A stretch of DNA of 64,000 bases from Bacteroidales bacterium (GCA_018056955.1 JAGPEQ010000002.1:20181-84180), one strand, 5' to 3'. Shown: positions 29,256 through 38,477, numbered from the stretch's first letter. A program made the numbers and translations. The notes: a model not told the origin generated them from the sequence alone.

Positions 29256-30989
29256 TTAAAAGAACTCAATGTTTGACTCATCCTGATCGGTTTCTGATAA
29301 GTCATCGAAACCCGCATTCCCTTTAATTACCATGTTGTGTATCTTATGTTCCGATTCCATGGTATATAGTCTTCGCATAAACTCCAAATCATCTCTATCG
29401 AACTGGCTCTCCTCCTTGCCAGTTAACGTGGAATATATGTGGTTTAGTAGTTTTATTACCTCAAGAATTTTAAGCTCAAAAACTTCATAGTACTTAACCT
29501 GGTTTACAGCCCTATGGATTATTTCACCTAAATCATTACTAGCCTGAAGCTTTTCCCGGAGTAAAACGCTTACCTTATCGTCACATTCAAGCAGGTTGCT
29601 AGCAATCTCCTTAAGGGTTGTTGGAATTGACTCCCACTCCTGCGATTTAGTATTTTCTGAAATTAACTCCGATAATCGCTCAATATCAGTTATTTTGGAT
29701 TCAAGGTGCATGTATAGTGTGCCAATTTGGTTTCGGGAGGTAATGATGTCAAAAGTAACTGTTTCAATCTGTTGAATTAGGTTCGATTGAAGCATTAACT
29801 CCGGCTGCTTTATTCTTTTTAGCAACAACTCACCGAATCGGTTGGCCTCATCATCAACAGCAGAGGTTTCAACCATTAAGCTAACGTTATGCCTAATTGA
29901 TTGAAGCAAATTGTTTACCCTAGCCAGTAAGGAAAGGTATTTGCTAACAGGTAGCGTAGTATTGGTAAGCTTATGCGCAACGCTTGTAAAAGGTTGCTCA
30001 GAATCCGATTCTTGTATTTTTTTTAAATCCCTGCATTGGTTCAATATGTTTTGCGCAATGCTTCCAATGATCTTGAACTTATCGATTATCTGCTCAATGG
30101 CTCTTTGATACTCTTTGTTTGCCCTAACCAGTAATGCCGACTGAATGTTAACAAACTCTGCTATCTGATTTAAATAGTTTTTCTGCTCGCTTTCATCTTC
30201 AGAGGAGAGGTTGTTTAGTATTTCCTTATGCGCTACCTGTACGTGTTCAATTTTTTGGCGAATAATATCGTGGTACTGGAGGTTTGTAATAATGCTGTCA
30301 ATTGAATCGCGAAGTTTTGCGTTATTTTCTTGCAGTTTTGGTATATTGAGGCTAAGGTCTTGCTGTTTTTCCGAAAAAATTTGAATGGATTCATTAATAA
30401 TATCAATGGCAATCCCTATTTGTTGGTTGGCATTTCGCATGTTCTTTTTAACCCTATCAACACCTTCGCGCAAAAGTTTCATGTTGCCATGGAGCGACTT
30501 AGCAAGCTCAAGTTCAGCTAGCTTTGACTTGTTTACTAACCTGTTAAACTCAATAAAAAGTTCATCCTTTTCCTCGGTAACTTCATCTGAGTGGGACTCA
30601 ATGCCTGTTATTTTAAGGTTAGCTAGTAAAAACTTTAGGGTTAGGAGGTTTTGGTTAATGTTTTTGCTATGTAGGTCAATGGAATCGAGAATATCATAAA
30701 CCTCATCAATGCTTTTAACAATGGAATCGGCGTATTTATTGGTTTCTTTTTTAGCCTGACTGAACTTTTTTAAAAGGAGCCTGAGGTTCAGCAACGATTC
30801 ACTAGTATAGCTGGAAGCATATACGGCAAACACCTCTTCAGCATTTGCTGATATTGAGGTTGACTTTGAGTATGCTTCCTTGAACCTTTCGTTAAGACCT
30901 AAAAAATCCTCAGCGGCGCAATTTAGTATCTCAACTATAAGACTATCAATTACGGCAAACTGTTCAGATATCTCCTTGATTTTTATCAT
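29256..30989 (-). CDS. 577-residue helical protein with a CheZ-like DxxxQ motif
   Basis: The protein is almost wholly alpha-helical with heptad-like patterns and no membrane segment or signal peptide. At 236-250 it reads TNLQYHDIIRQKIEHV, with D241 and Q245 spaced like the catalytic Asp and Gln of CheZ (QDLTGQ). A weaker copy at about 496-511 (VKYYEVFELKILEV) keeps an acidic residue but not the Gln, suggesting an internal duplication. The tail (LYTMESEHKIHN, then an acidic stretch ending in FF) could dock a receiver. The operon has no CheC, CheX or canonical CheZ, so this is my candidate CheY-P phosphatase. It could instead be a cytosolic receptor-like scaffold; there is no MCP hairpin tip. 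Confidence 0.6.
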   Translation of the reverse strand: MIKIKEISEQFAVIDSLIVEILNCAAEDFLGLNERFKEAYSKSTSISANAEEVFAVYASSYTSESLLNLRLLLKKFSQAKKETNKYADSIVKSIDEVYDILDSIDLHSKNINQNLLTLKFLLANLKITGIESHSDEVTEEKDELFIEFNRLVNKSKLAELELAKSLHGNMKLLREGVDRVKKNMRNANQQIGIAIDIINESIQIFSEKQQDLSLNIPKLQENNAKLRDSIDSIITNLQYHDIIRQKIEHVQVAHKEILNNLSSEDESEQKNYLNQIAEFVNIQSALLVRANKEYQRAIEQIIDKFKIIGSIAQNILNQCRDLKKIQESDSEQPFTSVAHKLTNTTLPVSKYLSLLARVNNLLQSIRHNVSLMVETSAVDDEANRFGELLLKRIKQPELMLQSNLIQQIETVTFDIITSRNQIGTLYMHLESKITDIERLSELISENTKSQEWESIPTTLKEIASNLLECDDKVSVLLREKLQASNDLGEIIHRAVNQVKYYEVFELKILEVIKLLNHIYSTLTGKEESQFDRDDLEFMRRLYTMESEHKIHNMVIKGNAGFDDLSETDQDESNIEFF

Positions 30990-31000
30990 AACAATTTATA

Positions 31001-31378
31001 TTACACCCCAGCTAAAACCTCTTTCACCCTCTTAACCAGTAATGGTATATCAACTGGCTTTGGAAAGAATTCCTGTACTCCTAGCACTTCGCATTGATTA
31101 CGGTAAAACTCAGTATTAGCAGCGGTTACTATGAAAACTGGAATGGTATTTACTCGCTCACTCTGCTTGATGGTTTTAAGAAAATCTATTCCGGTAACAT
31201 TAGGCATAAGTAAATCCAAGAGAATTAGGCTTGGTGGTTCTTTATCAATCAGCCTATAGGCGTCAGCGGCATGGCTTACTGTTACCACCCTAATTCCCTC
31301 TTCGCCAAGCAGAGCTTCCACAAGTACCTGATTCGTAACCGAATCGTCAATTACTAGAACATAGCCTTTAAAATCCAT
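31001..31378 (-). CDS. single-domain response regulator, first gene of the Che operon
   Basis: A 125-residue receiver domain with acidic pair D11-D12, phosphoacceptor D55 (LLDLLMPNVTG), Thr in FIVTAAN and Lys in FPKPV. It is clearly distinct from the cheY at 28547. It starts just after a well-formed promoter and is followed 11 bases later by the 577-residue gene, so it may be the substrate of that protein. Two separate receivers in one operon suggest one output and one phosphate sink. Confidence 0.9.
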   Translation of the reverse strand: MDFKGYVLVIDDSVTNQVLVEALLGEEGIRVVTVSHAADAYRLIDKEPPSLILLDLLMPNVTGIDFLKTIKQSERVNTIPVFIVTAANTEFYRNQCEVLGVQEFFPKPVDIPLLVKRVKEVLAGV

Positions 31379-31396
31379 AGTATTTCAAAATCTTTT

Positions 31397-31430
31397 CAAA
31401 TCTATAAAAACGAAACCACAGAATAACAAA
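31397..31430 (-). promoter_or_regulatory. promoter of the Che operon
   Basis: On the - strand TTTG (31430-31427), 22 bases, then TAGATTTG (31404-31397). The first ATG of the operon is 18 bases further on. Confidence 0.5.
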
Positions 31431-31459
31431 TCATATGATGATATAAATTACCGCAACAG

Positions 31460-31473
31460 GTGATTTATATCAC
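31460..31473. promoter_or_regulatory. GTGAT-N4-ATCAC operator between Crp/Fnr gene and Che operon
   Basis: Perfect 14-base inverted repeat resembling Crp/Fnr-family sites (TGTGA-N6-TCACA or TTGAT-N4-ATCAA). It lies 3 bases before the -7 box of the Crp/Fnr gene and about 75 bases upstream of the predicted Che transcription start, so it could repress its own gene and activate the operon. Confidence 0.55.
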
Positions 31474-31476
31474 TTT

Positions 31477-31484
31477 TATATTTG
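31477..31484 (+). promoter_or_regulatory. -7 box TATATTTG of the Crp/Fnr gene
   Basis: Perfect TAnnTTTG match 40 bases before the start codon. The -33 position is occupied by sequence next to the palindrome, not by a TTG. Confidence 0.5.
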
Positions 31485-31523
31485 ATAGAAATTATTTATC
31501 TTTAAAAGTCTTTAAATGAAATC

Positions 31524-32222
31524 ATGGCCGATGTAATAACCATATCGTTTGAAAAGACATTTGAAAAATGCAAATTGCCTGTTAACCAGCTTCTAACAGC
31601 AGAACAGCAGGCTATCATTATGGATAGTATCAATATTGTAAACTACAACCGGAAGGATATAATTGTTAAACAATACTCAGCATCAAGCCATGTTTACTAT
31701 ATTATTAAAGGTATTATAAAGGTAAGTAGCGAACAAAGGAAGGGCAAGAATTTGGTCATGAAGATTGACACCACCGGAAGTTTTGTAGGCCTAATTTCGC
31801 TTCTTGGTGGTGATTCATATGATTTTACGGTAACAGCGGTTGAAAATTGCACATTGGCTCAAATCCCTATTACTACGCTGAAATCGGTTATGCTTCAAAA
31901 TGCACGCTTTGCCCTAGAAATTAGCCAGCTAATAAGCAGGCATGGTTTATTCCTTATAAACAGGCTAGCCGGATTACTTTACAAGCAGCTACCCGGCCGA
32001 GTAGCCGATTTGATTCTTTACTTTGCCGATGACATATTCTGCAACAACGAGTTTGAATTTCCCGTAAACAGAACAGAGCTAGCAGAGCTGTGTGGAACAA
32101 CTAAAGAAAGTTTGATTAGAACCCTATCGGAATTTAACCACGATAGAATAATTGAGTTGGAACGGAATAGAATCAGAATTATTAGTTACGATATATTAAA
32201 AACATTGAGCAGATTCGGTTAA
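31524..32222 (+). CDS. Crp/Fnr-family transcription regulator
   Basis: A 232-residue protein with an N-terminal cyclic-nucleotide-binding-like beta barrel (VKQYSASSHVYYIIKGIIKVSS, FVGLISLLGGD), a long dimerisation helix and a C-terminal winged helix (NRTELAELCGTTKESLIRTLSEF). No cysteine cluster for an Fe-S centre is visible at the N-terminus, so it is not a classical oxygen-sensing Fnr. The effector is unknown. It is divergent from the Che operon, with a fitting palindrome between them, and is followed 20 bases later by a receiver gene. Confidence 0.9.
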   Translation: MADVITISFEKTFEKCKLPVNQLLTAEQQAIIMDSINIVNYNRKDIIVKQYSASSHVYYIIKGIIKVSSEQRKGKNLVMKIDTTGSFVGLISLLGGDSYDFTVTAVENCTLAQIPITTLKSVMLQNARFALEISQLISRHGLFLINRLAGLLYKQLPGRVADLILYFADDIFCNNEFEFPVNRTELAELCGTTKESLIRTLSEFNHDRIIELERNRIRIISYDILKTLSRFG

Positions 32223-32242
32223 CGTAATAAAAGTAAAAATAT

Positions 32243-32617
32243 ATGCCAAAAATTCTTATTGTCGATGACATTTTTGTTAACAGGCTTCTTCTAAAAGAAG
32301 TGATGAAAAACTTAAATGTAACTTGCCTTGAGGCGCAAAACGGTAAGGAAGCTATTGACATTATTACTAAGGAGAAAGTTGACCTGGTTTTCATGGACAT
32401 TGAAATGCCTGTGATGAATGGGCTGGAAACCACCAAGTACGTTCGTGAGAAACTACCTTCACCCAAAAAGTACACCCCCATTGTAGCGTTAACCGCACAT
32501 AATCCAGCAAACTTTTTTGAGGATTTCAGAGATGCAGGTTTTGATTTTCTGATGACTAAACCATACTCTATTGAAAAAATTAAACAGGCTATTGAAAAGG
32601 TTCTTACTCCCACATAA
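32243..32617 (+). CDS. single-domain response regulator
   Basis: A 124-residue receiver with D8-D9, phosphoacceptor D52 (FMDIEMPVMNG), Thr/Ala in ALTAHN and Lys in MTKPYS. The DIEMPVMNG sequence resembles receivers of hybrid kinases. It lies 20 bases after the Crp/Fnr gene on the same strand, so the two are probably co-expressed. It is the third free receiver in this region. Confidence 0.9.
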   Translation: MPKILIVDDIFVNRLLLKEVMKNLNVTCLEAQNGKEAIDIITKEKVDLVFMDIEMPVMNGLETTKYVREKLPSPKKYTPIVALTAHNPANFFEDFRDAGFDFLMTKPYSIEKIKQAIEKVLTPT

Positions 32618-32643
32618 AAAGTACAACTAATAGGATAATAATT

Positions 32644-32651
32644 TACCTTTG
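32644..32651 (+). promoter_or_regulatory. -7 box TACCTTTG before the HU/SPOR gene
   Basis: Matches TAnnTTTG, 34 bases before the start codon; no -33 box seen. Confidence 0.35.
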
Positions 32652-32685
32652 CTGGTATTGAGCTAACCATAAAACATCTCGCACG

Positions 32686-33879
32686 ATGGACAGGTCAATT
32701 CTGGCAGAGCTAATTCGCAAAAACAAACGACTAATAATACCCAACGTGGGTGCCTTCCTTCATCGTGATACTGTAAGCAACAACCAGCTTAGCATTACTT
32801 TTAGCCCATTCCTAAAGTATAACGATGGGCAACTCGAAGAATTACTGATAAGTAATTATGGACTTTCAAAGATTGAGGCAGCCGACCAAATAAAAAAGCT
32901 ATCGATAGAAATTATTGAAGAAATAAAAGAAAGTGGTTCATACTCAATACCCGGTATCGGAATACTAATAAATGATTCAAAGGGTTCCATTAACTTGACA
33001 TCGGAGGAATCATCAAGCCAAAGAAAGTCAACCGACCATGACGATGGTAAAAATATTCAAACCACCAACATCGATCCCCCCCTCGAGGTAGACGCGAGTA
33101 CCGGTGACAAAAACCAAACCACCAATGATTTAGCTGTAAAAGAAGAGAAAGTTCAAGAAGAGAACACTATTACAAAACATTACACTGAGGTTAGCCCTGG
33201 GGTTGAGCGTGTTAACACCAATGCCCTCGACAGCATAATAGTTGAAAAGACGTCAACGGATAATAGCAATAATAGCAATCAATTTGAATACAATGATTTG
33301 GAACAAGTCAACATGAAAAGTTCTAGTAAAAAAAAGCCATCATCGCCCCTGCGAGTTTTTGTTTTTATAGCAGTGTCGCTGTTTGTAATACTTACATTTG
33401 CATTCATTTTAAGGGAGTTGGCCTTTGCCCCTGATGAAGCCGACTGGGAAAACATTAAAAACAAACCGGAAAAGGTAGAACCTATTAAGTTACCAACCGA
33501 TTATACTTCAAAATCCGATGATTTTGATAAGAAATTTGAAGCCACAAACCCTGCCGACGAGGAGAGCGAAACCGTTACAGGTAATGAGCAACCATCACAA
33601 ACAACGGAAGAAGTAATTGAAACATCATTAACCCAAAGTACTCCAGTTGGCAACCCATCAACAATTTACAGCCTTGTGGTTGGAAGTTTTGCCGAAAAGG
33701 CAAATGCCCAAAAATTCGTAAACGATCTTAAGGCAAAGGGGTTTAGCGCTGAGGTTTATAGCAAACCTAACGGAAAGCATCTTGCTGTAATTGGCCGATA
33801 TAGTAAAAAAGACGAAGCCAATCAACAGAAGGAAAAGCTCAAGAACCAATTTCAGGGAATATGGATTATTAGCCGATAG
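32686..33879 (+). CDS. HU-like domain and SPOR domain membrane protein
   Basis: A 397-residue protein. Residues 1-105 form a divergent HU-type fold of the kind seen in Bacteroidota and related to CCDC81 (LIRKNKRLIIPNVGAFL, FSPFLKYNDGQL). A Ser/Asn/Glu-rich linker leads to one membrane helix (about 223-243), a periplasmic linker and a C-terminal SPOR domain (about 325-397: YSLVVGSFAEKANAQKFVNDLKAKGF). SPOR domains bind denuded peptidoglycan at division sites. The topology puts the HU-like domain in the cytoplasm. A role linking septum and nucleoid is inference. Confidence 0.87.
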   Translation: MDRSILAELIRKNKRLIIPNVGAFLHRDTVSNNQLSITFSPFLKYNDGQLEELLISNYGLSKIEAADQIKKLSIEIIEEIKESGSYSIPGIGILINDSKGSINLTSEESSSQRKSTDHDDGKNIQTTNIDPPLEVDASTGDKNQTTNDLAVKEEKVQEENTITKHYTEVSPGVERVNTNALDSIIVEKTSTDNSNNSNQFEYNDLEQVNMKSSSKKKPSSPLRVFVFIAVSLFVILTFAFILRELAFAPDEADWENIKNKPEKVEPIKLPTDYTSKSDDFDKKFEATNPADEESETVTGNEQPSQTTEEVIETSLTQSTPVGNPSTIYSLVVGSFAEKANAQKFVNDLKAKGFSAEVYSKPNGKHLAVIGRYSKKDEANQQKEKLKNQFQGIWIISR

Positions 33880-33881
33880 CG

Positions 33882-34589
33882 ATGAACAGAACTAAGCAAT
33901 GCACCTACCCACACATTGGAACTGTAACCTACACGTATAGAACCGGAAGTAAAAGAATCACTTTAAGAGTAAAAAAAGATAGTTCAATCCATGTTACCAT
34001 CCCCTACCTTGTAAGATTCTCATATGCAGAGGATTTTGTGCTATCAAAAACTGACTGGATTATAAAGAAAATCCAAGAAAATGCGGAGCGTATAAAGCCT
34101 ATTACTGAGTTTAAAAGTAAGTATCACTTAGTTCGCCTGCAAGCCGAAAATAGCCTATCAAAATGTAAGGTTTTAAAAAAAGGAGCTGATGTGCTGTTGC
34201 TTTATCCGTCAACCGCTGATCCGACAAGTTACAATATACAGTCGCTAACAAAAAAAGTTATAACCGAAGTATTACGCGCCGAGGCTAAATACTATCTGCC
34301 CCAAAAGCTAAAGGAATTAGCCACTAAGCATAATTTTACCTATGGTAAGGTTTCCATTCGTAACTCAAAATCGCGATGGGGAAGCTGTAGCGGGAAGAAC
34401 AATATTAGCCTTAGCCTAAGGCTAATGTATTTGCCGGAGCATCTTATTGACTATGTACTCCTCCATGAACTTTGTCACACGAAGGAAAAGAATCATGGCC
34501 CTAAATTTTGGCAAATGTTGGACTCGGTTTGCCAAGGAAATTCAAAAATGTTCTCAAAAGAGCTTAAGAAATTTCCAATCCCTTTCTAG
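33882..34589 (+). CDS. YgjP-type metal-dependent hydrolase (DUF45)
   Basis: A 235-residue protein with the zinc motif HELCHTKEKNHGPKFW near the C-terminus, preceded by RNSKSRWGSCSGKNNISLSLRLMYLPEHLIDYVLL, hallmarks of the YgjP/DUF45 family related to M48 peptidases. No membrane helix or signal peptide, so it is cytosolic. The substrate is unknown in most members. It starts 2 bases after the SPOR gene, which suggests one transcript. Confidence 0.9.
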   Translation: MNRTKQCTYPHIGTVTYTYRTGSKRITLRVKKDSSIHVTIPYLVRFSYAEDFVLSKTDWIIKKIQENAERIKPITEFKSKYHLVRLQAENSLSKCKVLKKGADVLLLYPSTADPTSYNIQSLTKKVITEVLRAEAKYYLPQKLKELATKHNFTYGKVSIRNSKSRWGSCSGKNNISLSLRLMYLPEHLIDYVLLHELCHTKEKNHGPKFWQMLDSVCQGNSKMFSKELKKFPIPF

Positions 34590-34618
34590 CTTTAACCTAA
34601 TAACCCACAAACAGGGAA

Positions 34619-34900
34619 TTACTCATCCAGGGAGTTAATGCGTTCAGCCAGTTCAACCACTTCGTCGTAAAAATCATTGGCTATTTTCTGGTAATCAACT
34701 TTGGTTGATTCGCCCCTTTTGTATGTTTTTTTTGAGATTTTTGAAATGGTTTCCTGTTCTAAAACCATTATATCGGAAATGATGTCAAGAATCCGCTCCT
34801 TAGATATTGGCTCAGAATAAGTTAATTGGGTATAGCACTCGTCAAGCAAATGTTTTACCATTTGCTTGATGTCCTTTTTAAGATCTTTTACGCTGGCCAT
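34619..34900 (-). CDS. conserved small helical protein, unknown function
   Basis: A 93-residue, charged, probably all-helical protein (ASVKDLKKDIKQMVKHLLDE to the DFYDEVVELAERINSLDE end). No motif for catalysis or metal binding. Similar small proteins seem to occur in Bacteroidota, but I cannot name a family. It converges on the hydrolase gene with a 29-base gap. Confidence 0.7.
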   Translation of the reverse strand: MASVKDLKKDIKQMVKHLLDECYTQLTYSEPISKERILDIISDIMVLEQETISKISKKTYKRGESTKVDYQKIANDFYDEVVELAERINSLDE

Positions 34901-35013
34901 ATCAAAATATTAACTACAATTTTTCCATATAAATATAAACCATTTCTTAAAAAACTAGTAATAATTGATATTTTTTTTGATGAAAAGTGTTTTCAAAATT
35001 TTACTGGATTTCA

Positions 35014-35478
35014 CTAGTATCCGTAAGCCTTACCTTCAATCCTCTCAGGGATAACTCTAAAAACTTTTACATTTTTAATGGCTGGCATACTATACTCAAA
35101 ATTATCGCGGCCAGAATATTTTTTCATTATAATATTCATACATTTCCTCTTTTCATCTAAACTGGTTATTTCCTCAACCTTCCCGTAGATAAGAACGCTA
35201 CGGTACTTCATTGACCATGAGCAAGCAACATCCTCATGCTGGTAGCGTAAATGGTAGTCGGAACTAAAAGCTACACATACGCTTGGGTTATGTTTCCAAA
35301 TATCTATTTTTTTTCCTTCGGGGCCAGAATGAAAGTAAAGCACACCTTCTTCATACCCAAAGTTAAAGGGTAAAACGTAAGGGTTTCCCTCCAAATTGAC
35401 CATACCAATGTGGCAAACATCAACCGAATTGATAACCTGTTCAATTTCTGCTTGTTGAGTAATAGTCCGAGATTTCAT
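35014..35478 (-). CDS. pyridoxamine 5'-phosphate oxidase-like flavoprotein (NimA-like)
   Basis: A 154-residue split-barrel flavin-binding protein. The N-terminal pattern IEQVINSVDVCHIGMVNLEGNPYVLPFNFGYEEGVLYFHS and the WKHNPSVCVAFSSD segment match the NimA/PNPOx-like group. These proteins bind FMN or F420 and some reduce nitroimidazoles, but most have unknown substrates. I would not infer drug resistance from this alone. Monocistronic. Confidence 0.85.
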   Translation of the reverse strand: MKSRTITQQAEIEQVINSVDVCHIGMVNLEGNPYVLPFNFGYEEGVLYFHSGPEGKKIDIWKHNPSVCVAFSSDYHLRYQHEDVACSWSMKYRSVLIYGKVEEITSLDEKRKCMNIIMKKYSGRDNFEYSMPAIKNVKVFRVIPERIEGKAYGY

Positions 35479-35549
35479 TGCAATTACTTTTATTGTTTAA
35501 TACAAATTAAGTAAAAAATGATTTCGCACGCTACTCACTATGTACCGTT

Positions 35550-38366
35550 TTAAATTTTTATGAACTTTTTTGCTAGGTAACCAAAAATCAGCACAGGCAT
35601 GGTAGCAATAATATAAATTAGCCATTCCTTACCGGTTAATGGAACTGTTCTAAAAGCTTCGCCACCAAACTGTACTATTGCAAATTGTCCTAACAGAATT
35701 ATTATGGCAATAGCAATAAATAGTTTATTGGACGAAAAGCTAAACACACCAACACCACCAAACAACCCTCGTGCGTTAAAAAGGTTCCAGAACTGCATTA
35801 AAACAAATACATTAAAGAAGCCTGTGAGATTCCTATCACTAAAACCTTCATTATGCTTTAAGTAAAATAGTAAGCCAACCAGAACTAAGTAAAATAAAAC
35901 TGCTGTAGTTATTAGATACCTAAAAATACTAGAACTCAAAATAAACTCATGAGGTGAACGGGGTTTCTTTTTCATAACCTCAGAATGTGGTGGTTCAGTG
36001 GCTAGTGCAAGAGCTGCAAAGGTGTCCATAATCAGGTTAACCCACAGCATCTGGGTAACAGTTAAGGGTAAATCGATCCCAGTAAATGGCCCAGTTAGCA
36101 CAATTGCAACAGCAACAAGATTTATGGTAAGCTGAAAGTACAGGAATTTCTGAATGTTTTGGTAAAGAGCCCTACCCCAGCGGGTTGCATTTACAATGCT
36201 TGAGAACGAATCGTCCAAAAGGATAATATCGGAGGCATCTTTGGCCACCTGGGTTCCTGAACCCATTGCTAAACCCACATCGGCTTGGTTAAGGGCCGGG
36301 GCATCATTAGTACCATCACCTGTAACGGCAACAACATTATGTAACCTTTGAAGTAGCGATACCATCCGCAACTTGTCAGTAGGTCGAGCCCTGTACATCA
36401 CTTTTATACCGGGCAACACCTTTAAAGCCTCATCGTCGGGAAGTTTTTCAAAATCGGGGCCCGAAATGGATGCATGTTCAGCATTGCTGGCCAGTAATCC
36501 TGCATTTTTACCAATAGCAATTGCAGTATCCTGGTTATCGCCTGTAACCATCTTAACATCGATACCAGCCATATGGCACTCACTTATTGCAGTAGGAACA
36601 TCGTCGCGCAATGGGTCAGCAATACCAACAACTCCCAGGAATGTTAAGCCCAGAGGCGTATCAGAATCGGTAATGCTATCAACTTCACTCTTGGAATAGG
36701 CAAATGCAATAGTTCGCAATGCCTTTACCTGAAATTCCCTTAGTTTTTCCATTATACTACTACTAACCGATTGGGGATCGCACATGGACAAAACCTTTTC
36801 GGGTGCGCCTTTAACCAAAAGTAACTTTTCCACAAAGTCAGTAGATTGCCCCAGGGTTAACATGTACTTTTTTTCCGATGAAAAAGGATGCTGAGCTAAA
36901 GTTGTAAAACCATCGCGAAGCACACGATAATCGACACCATTCTGGTAAAGCCAAAGTAAAAGGGCACCATCGGTAGGATTTCCAACAATGGTATATGGTT
37001 CATGCGAGAAATCGATATGAGCCGTAGAATTTACAGCCAACGATAATTTTACAAGAATCGGAAGTTCATTGCTACCCGTATCGCCCTGAAAATCCCACTC
37101 AATTACCTGCATACGGTTCTGGGTAAGTGTTCCGGTTTTATCGGTACATATTACCGTGGCAGCCCCCATGGTTTCAGTTGCTTGAAGTTTTCGTACCAGG
37201 TTGTTCTCAGCGGTCATTTTGCGCATGCTGTAGGCAAGGCTTAGGGTAACGCTCATTGAGAGACCTTCAGGAACAGCAACAACTATCAGGGTCATGGATA
37301 CCATAAAATAGCTAAGCAGGTGACTTAATAGATTACTATCGAGCACCACCGATGCATTAAAAATATCGATGTTTAATAAAACCGCTATTACCAATCCCAG
37401 TAAAACCAGTAAAATTGCCGATGCTAGTAGCACAAGCATCTGTCGCCTCGTATTATTGGGGTAAGGTAGATGAATTTTAGCTGACAACTTTATCCAGCTA
37501 AGAATTGCATTTACTGAAGGAACCCAGTACTTGGCTAGCAAAATGATAATGGCAATTACTGTAACAGCCAGAATATACTCCTGCTCAAGGGTATAGTTGT
37601 TAGCTGGATTTATCAAATCAAAAACAGTGAGTATTACAAATGCCAGAATAGCTATAAAGAATGCTGCTGAACTAATGTACTCGCTCAGCTTTTGAAGCTG
37701 CTTGGTTAAAGGGGTTGGATTATTTACCTCTACGGTGGCAGCTCGGGCTGTTTTACCAATTTCAGTACTATCGCCTACGGCAGTTGTACGGTATATGCCA
37801 TGACCATCGGTAACCGTAGTGCCCTTAAGAACCTGGTTGGGTGAATATGTTGTTTTAAAGCTATCGGTTGGTATTGAGGTTTTGTTTGTAGATGGCTCTC
37901 CGGTAAGGGATGACTCGTTCACTATTAGCGAAACCGATTCCAAAAGAACCCCATCCGAGGGAATTTCATCACCACGATCAACAATAACAATATCGCCGAC
38001 TACCACATCGCGCTTAGGAACCGATGTAACCCCTCCATTACGAATAACCTTAACAGGGAGTTCATCGTTCACACTGTTAAGCAGTTCAAACTCTTTTGAT
38101 GCTTTGTACTCATTTATAAATGCCATGACCGTAGCCAATAGAATAGCCACAATAATCCCAACGCCCTCCAAGTAATGGCCATTAGTTATGCCAATAGCAA
38201 TTGCAATAATGGCGGCTACAATGAGAATCTTAATAATAGGATCTTCAAACTTTTCAAGTAATAGTTTCCACCATGGAGTTTGAGGTGGCGGGGTAATGAT
38301 ATTCACACCATGCAAATTCCTGCTTTGAATAACCTCACTATCGGTTAAACCCTTGTAACTACTCAT
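35550..38366 (-). CDS. P-type ATPase, calcium-transporting type (P2)
   Basis: About 938 residues from the ATG at 38366; a longer frame from 38399 has a poor start. It has the N-terminal cation ATPase domain (GLTDSEVIQSRNLHGVN), the TGES-type actuator loop (SSLTGEPS), phosphorylation motif CTDKTGTLTQ, KGAPE, TGDNQDTAIAIG, and hinge TGDGTNDAPALNQADVGLAMG. About ten membrane segments are spread as in SERCA/PMCA pumps, with VPEGLSMSV in helix 4, which favours Ca2+. A stretch of about 40 extra residues precedes helix 4 (about 290-320), longer than usual. Confidence 0.92.
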   Translation of the reverse strand: MSSYKGLTDSEVIQSRNLHGVNIITPPPQTPWWKLLLEKFEDPIIKILIVAAIIAIAIGITNGHYLEGVGIIVAILLATVMAFINEYKASKEFELLNSVNDELPVKVIRNGGVTSVPKRDVVVGDIVIVDRGDEIPSDGVLLESVSLIVNESSLTGEPSTNKTSIPTDSFKTTYSPNQVLKGTTVTDGHGIYRTTAVGDSTEIGKTARAATVEVNNPTPLTKQLQKLSEYISSAAFFIAILAFVILTVFDLINPANNYTLEQEYILAVTVIAIIILLAKYWVPSVNAILSWIKLSAKIHLPYPNNTRRQMLVLLASAILLVLLGLVIAVLLNIDIFNASVVLDSNLLSHLLSYFMVSMTLIVVAVPEGLSMSVTLSLAYSMRKMTAENNLVRKLQATETMGAATVICTDKTGTLTQNRMQVIEWDFQGDTGSNELPILVKLSLAVNSTAHIDFSHEPYTIVGNPTDGALLLWLYQNGVDYRVLRDGFTTLAQHPFSSEKKYMLTLGQSTDFVEKLLLVKGAPEKVLSMCDPQSVSSSIMEKLREFQVKALRTIAFAYSKSEVDSITDSDTPLGLTFLGVVGIADPLRDDVPTAISECHMAGIDVKMVTGDNQDTAIAIGKNAGLLASNAEHASISGPDFEKLPDDEALKVLPGIKVMYRARPTDKLRMVSLLQRLHNVVAVTGDGTNDAPALNQADVGLAMGSGTQVAKDASDIILLDDSFSSIVNATRWGRALYQNIQKFLYFQLTINLVAVAIVLTGPFTGIDLPLTVTQMLWVNLIMDTFAALALATEPPHSEVMKKKPRSPHEFILSSSIFRYLITTAVLFYLVLVGLLFYLKHNEGFSDRNLTGFFNVFVLMQFWNLFNARGLFGGVGVFSFSSNKLFIAIAIIILLGQFAIVQFGGEAFRTVPLTGKEWLIYIIATMPVLIFGYLAKKFIKI

Positions 38367-38415
38367 ATCTGCAAAAAATAAGCAACACAAAGAAAACAAA
38401 AAGATTTAAGAATGG

Positions 38416-38446
38416 TTGGTCGAATAGCCAAAAAAATATACGTTTG
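38416..38446 (+). promoter_or_regulatory. promoter of the yebC-family gene
   Basis: TTG (38416-38418), 20 bases, then TACGTTTG (38439-38446): both boxes and spacing fit the Bacteroidota consensus. The ATG is 32 bases downstream. Confidence 0.6.
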
Positions 38447-38477
38447 CAGTTAAATTGAACTAACAACTTTTCACAAA

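Noticed and set aside
29256-30989. Methyl-accepting chemotaxis protein
   Set aside because: No membrane helix, HAMP domain or conserved MCP hairpin tip is present; the only motif match is the DxxxQ helix.
35014-35478. Nitroimidazole resistance gene
   Set aside because: The NimA-like flavoprotein fold is broad; nothing in the sequence supports a specific resistance role.
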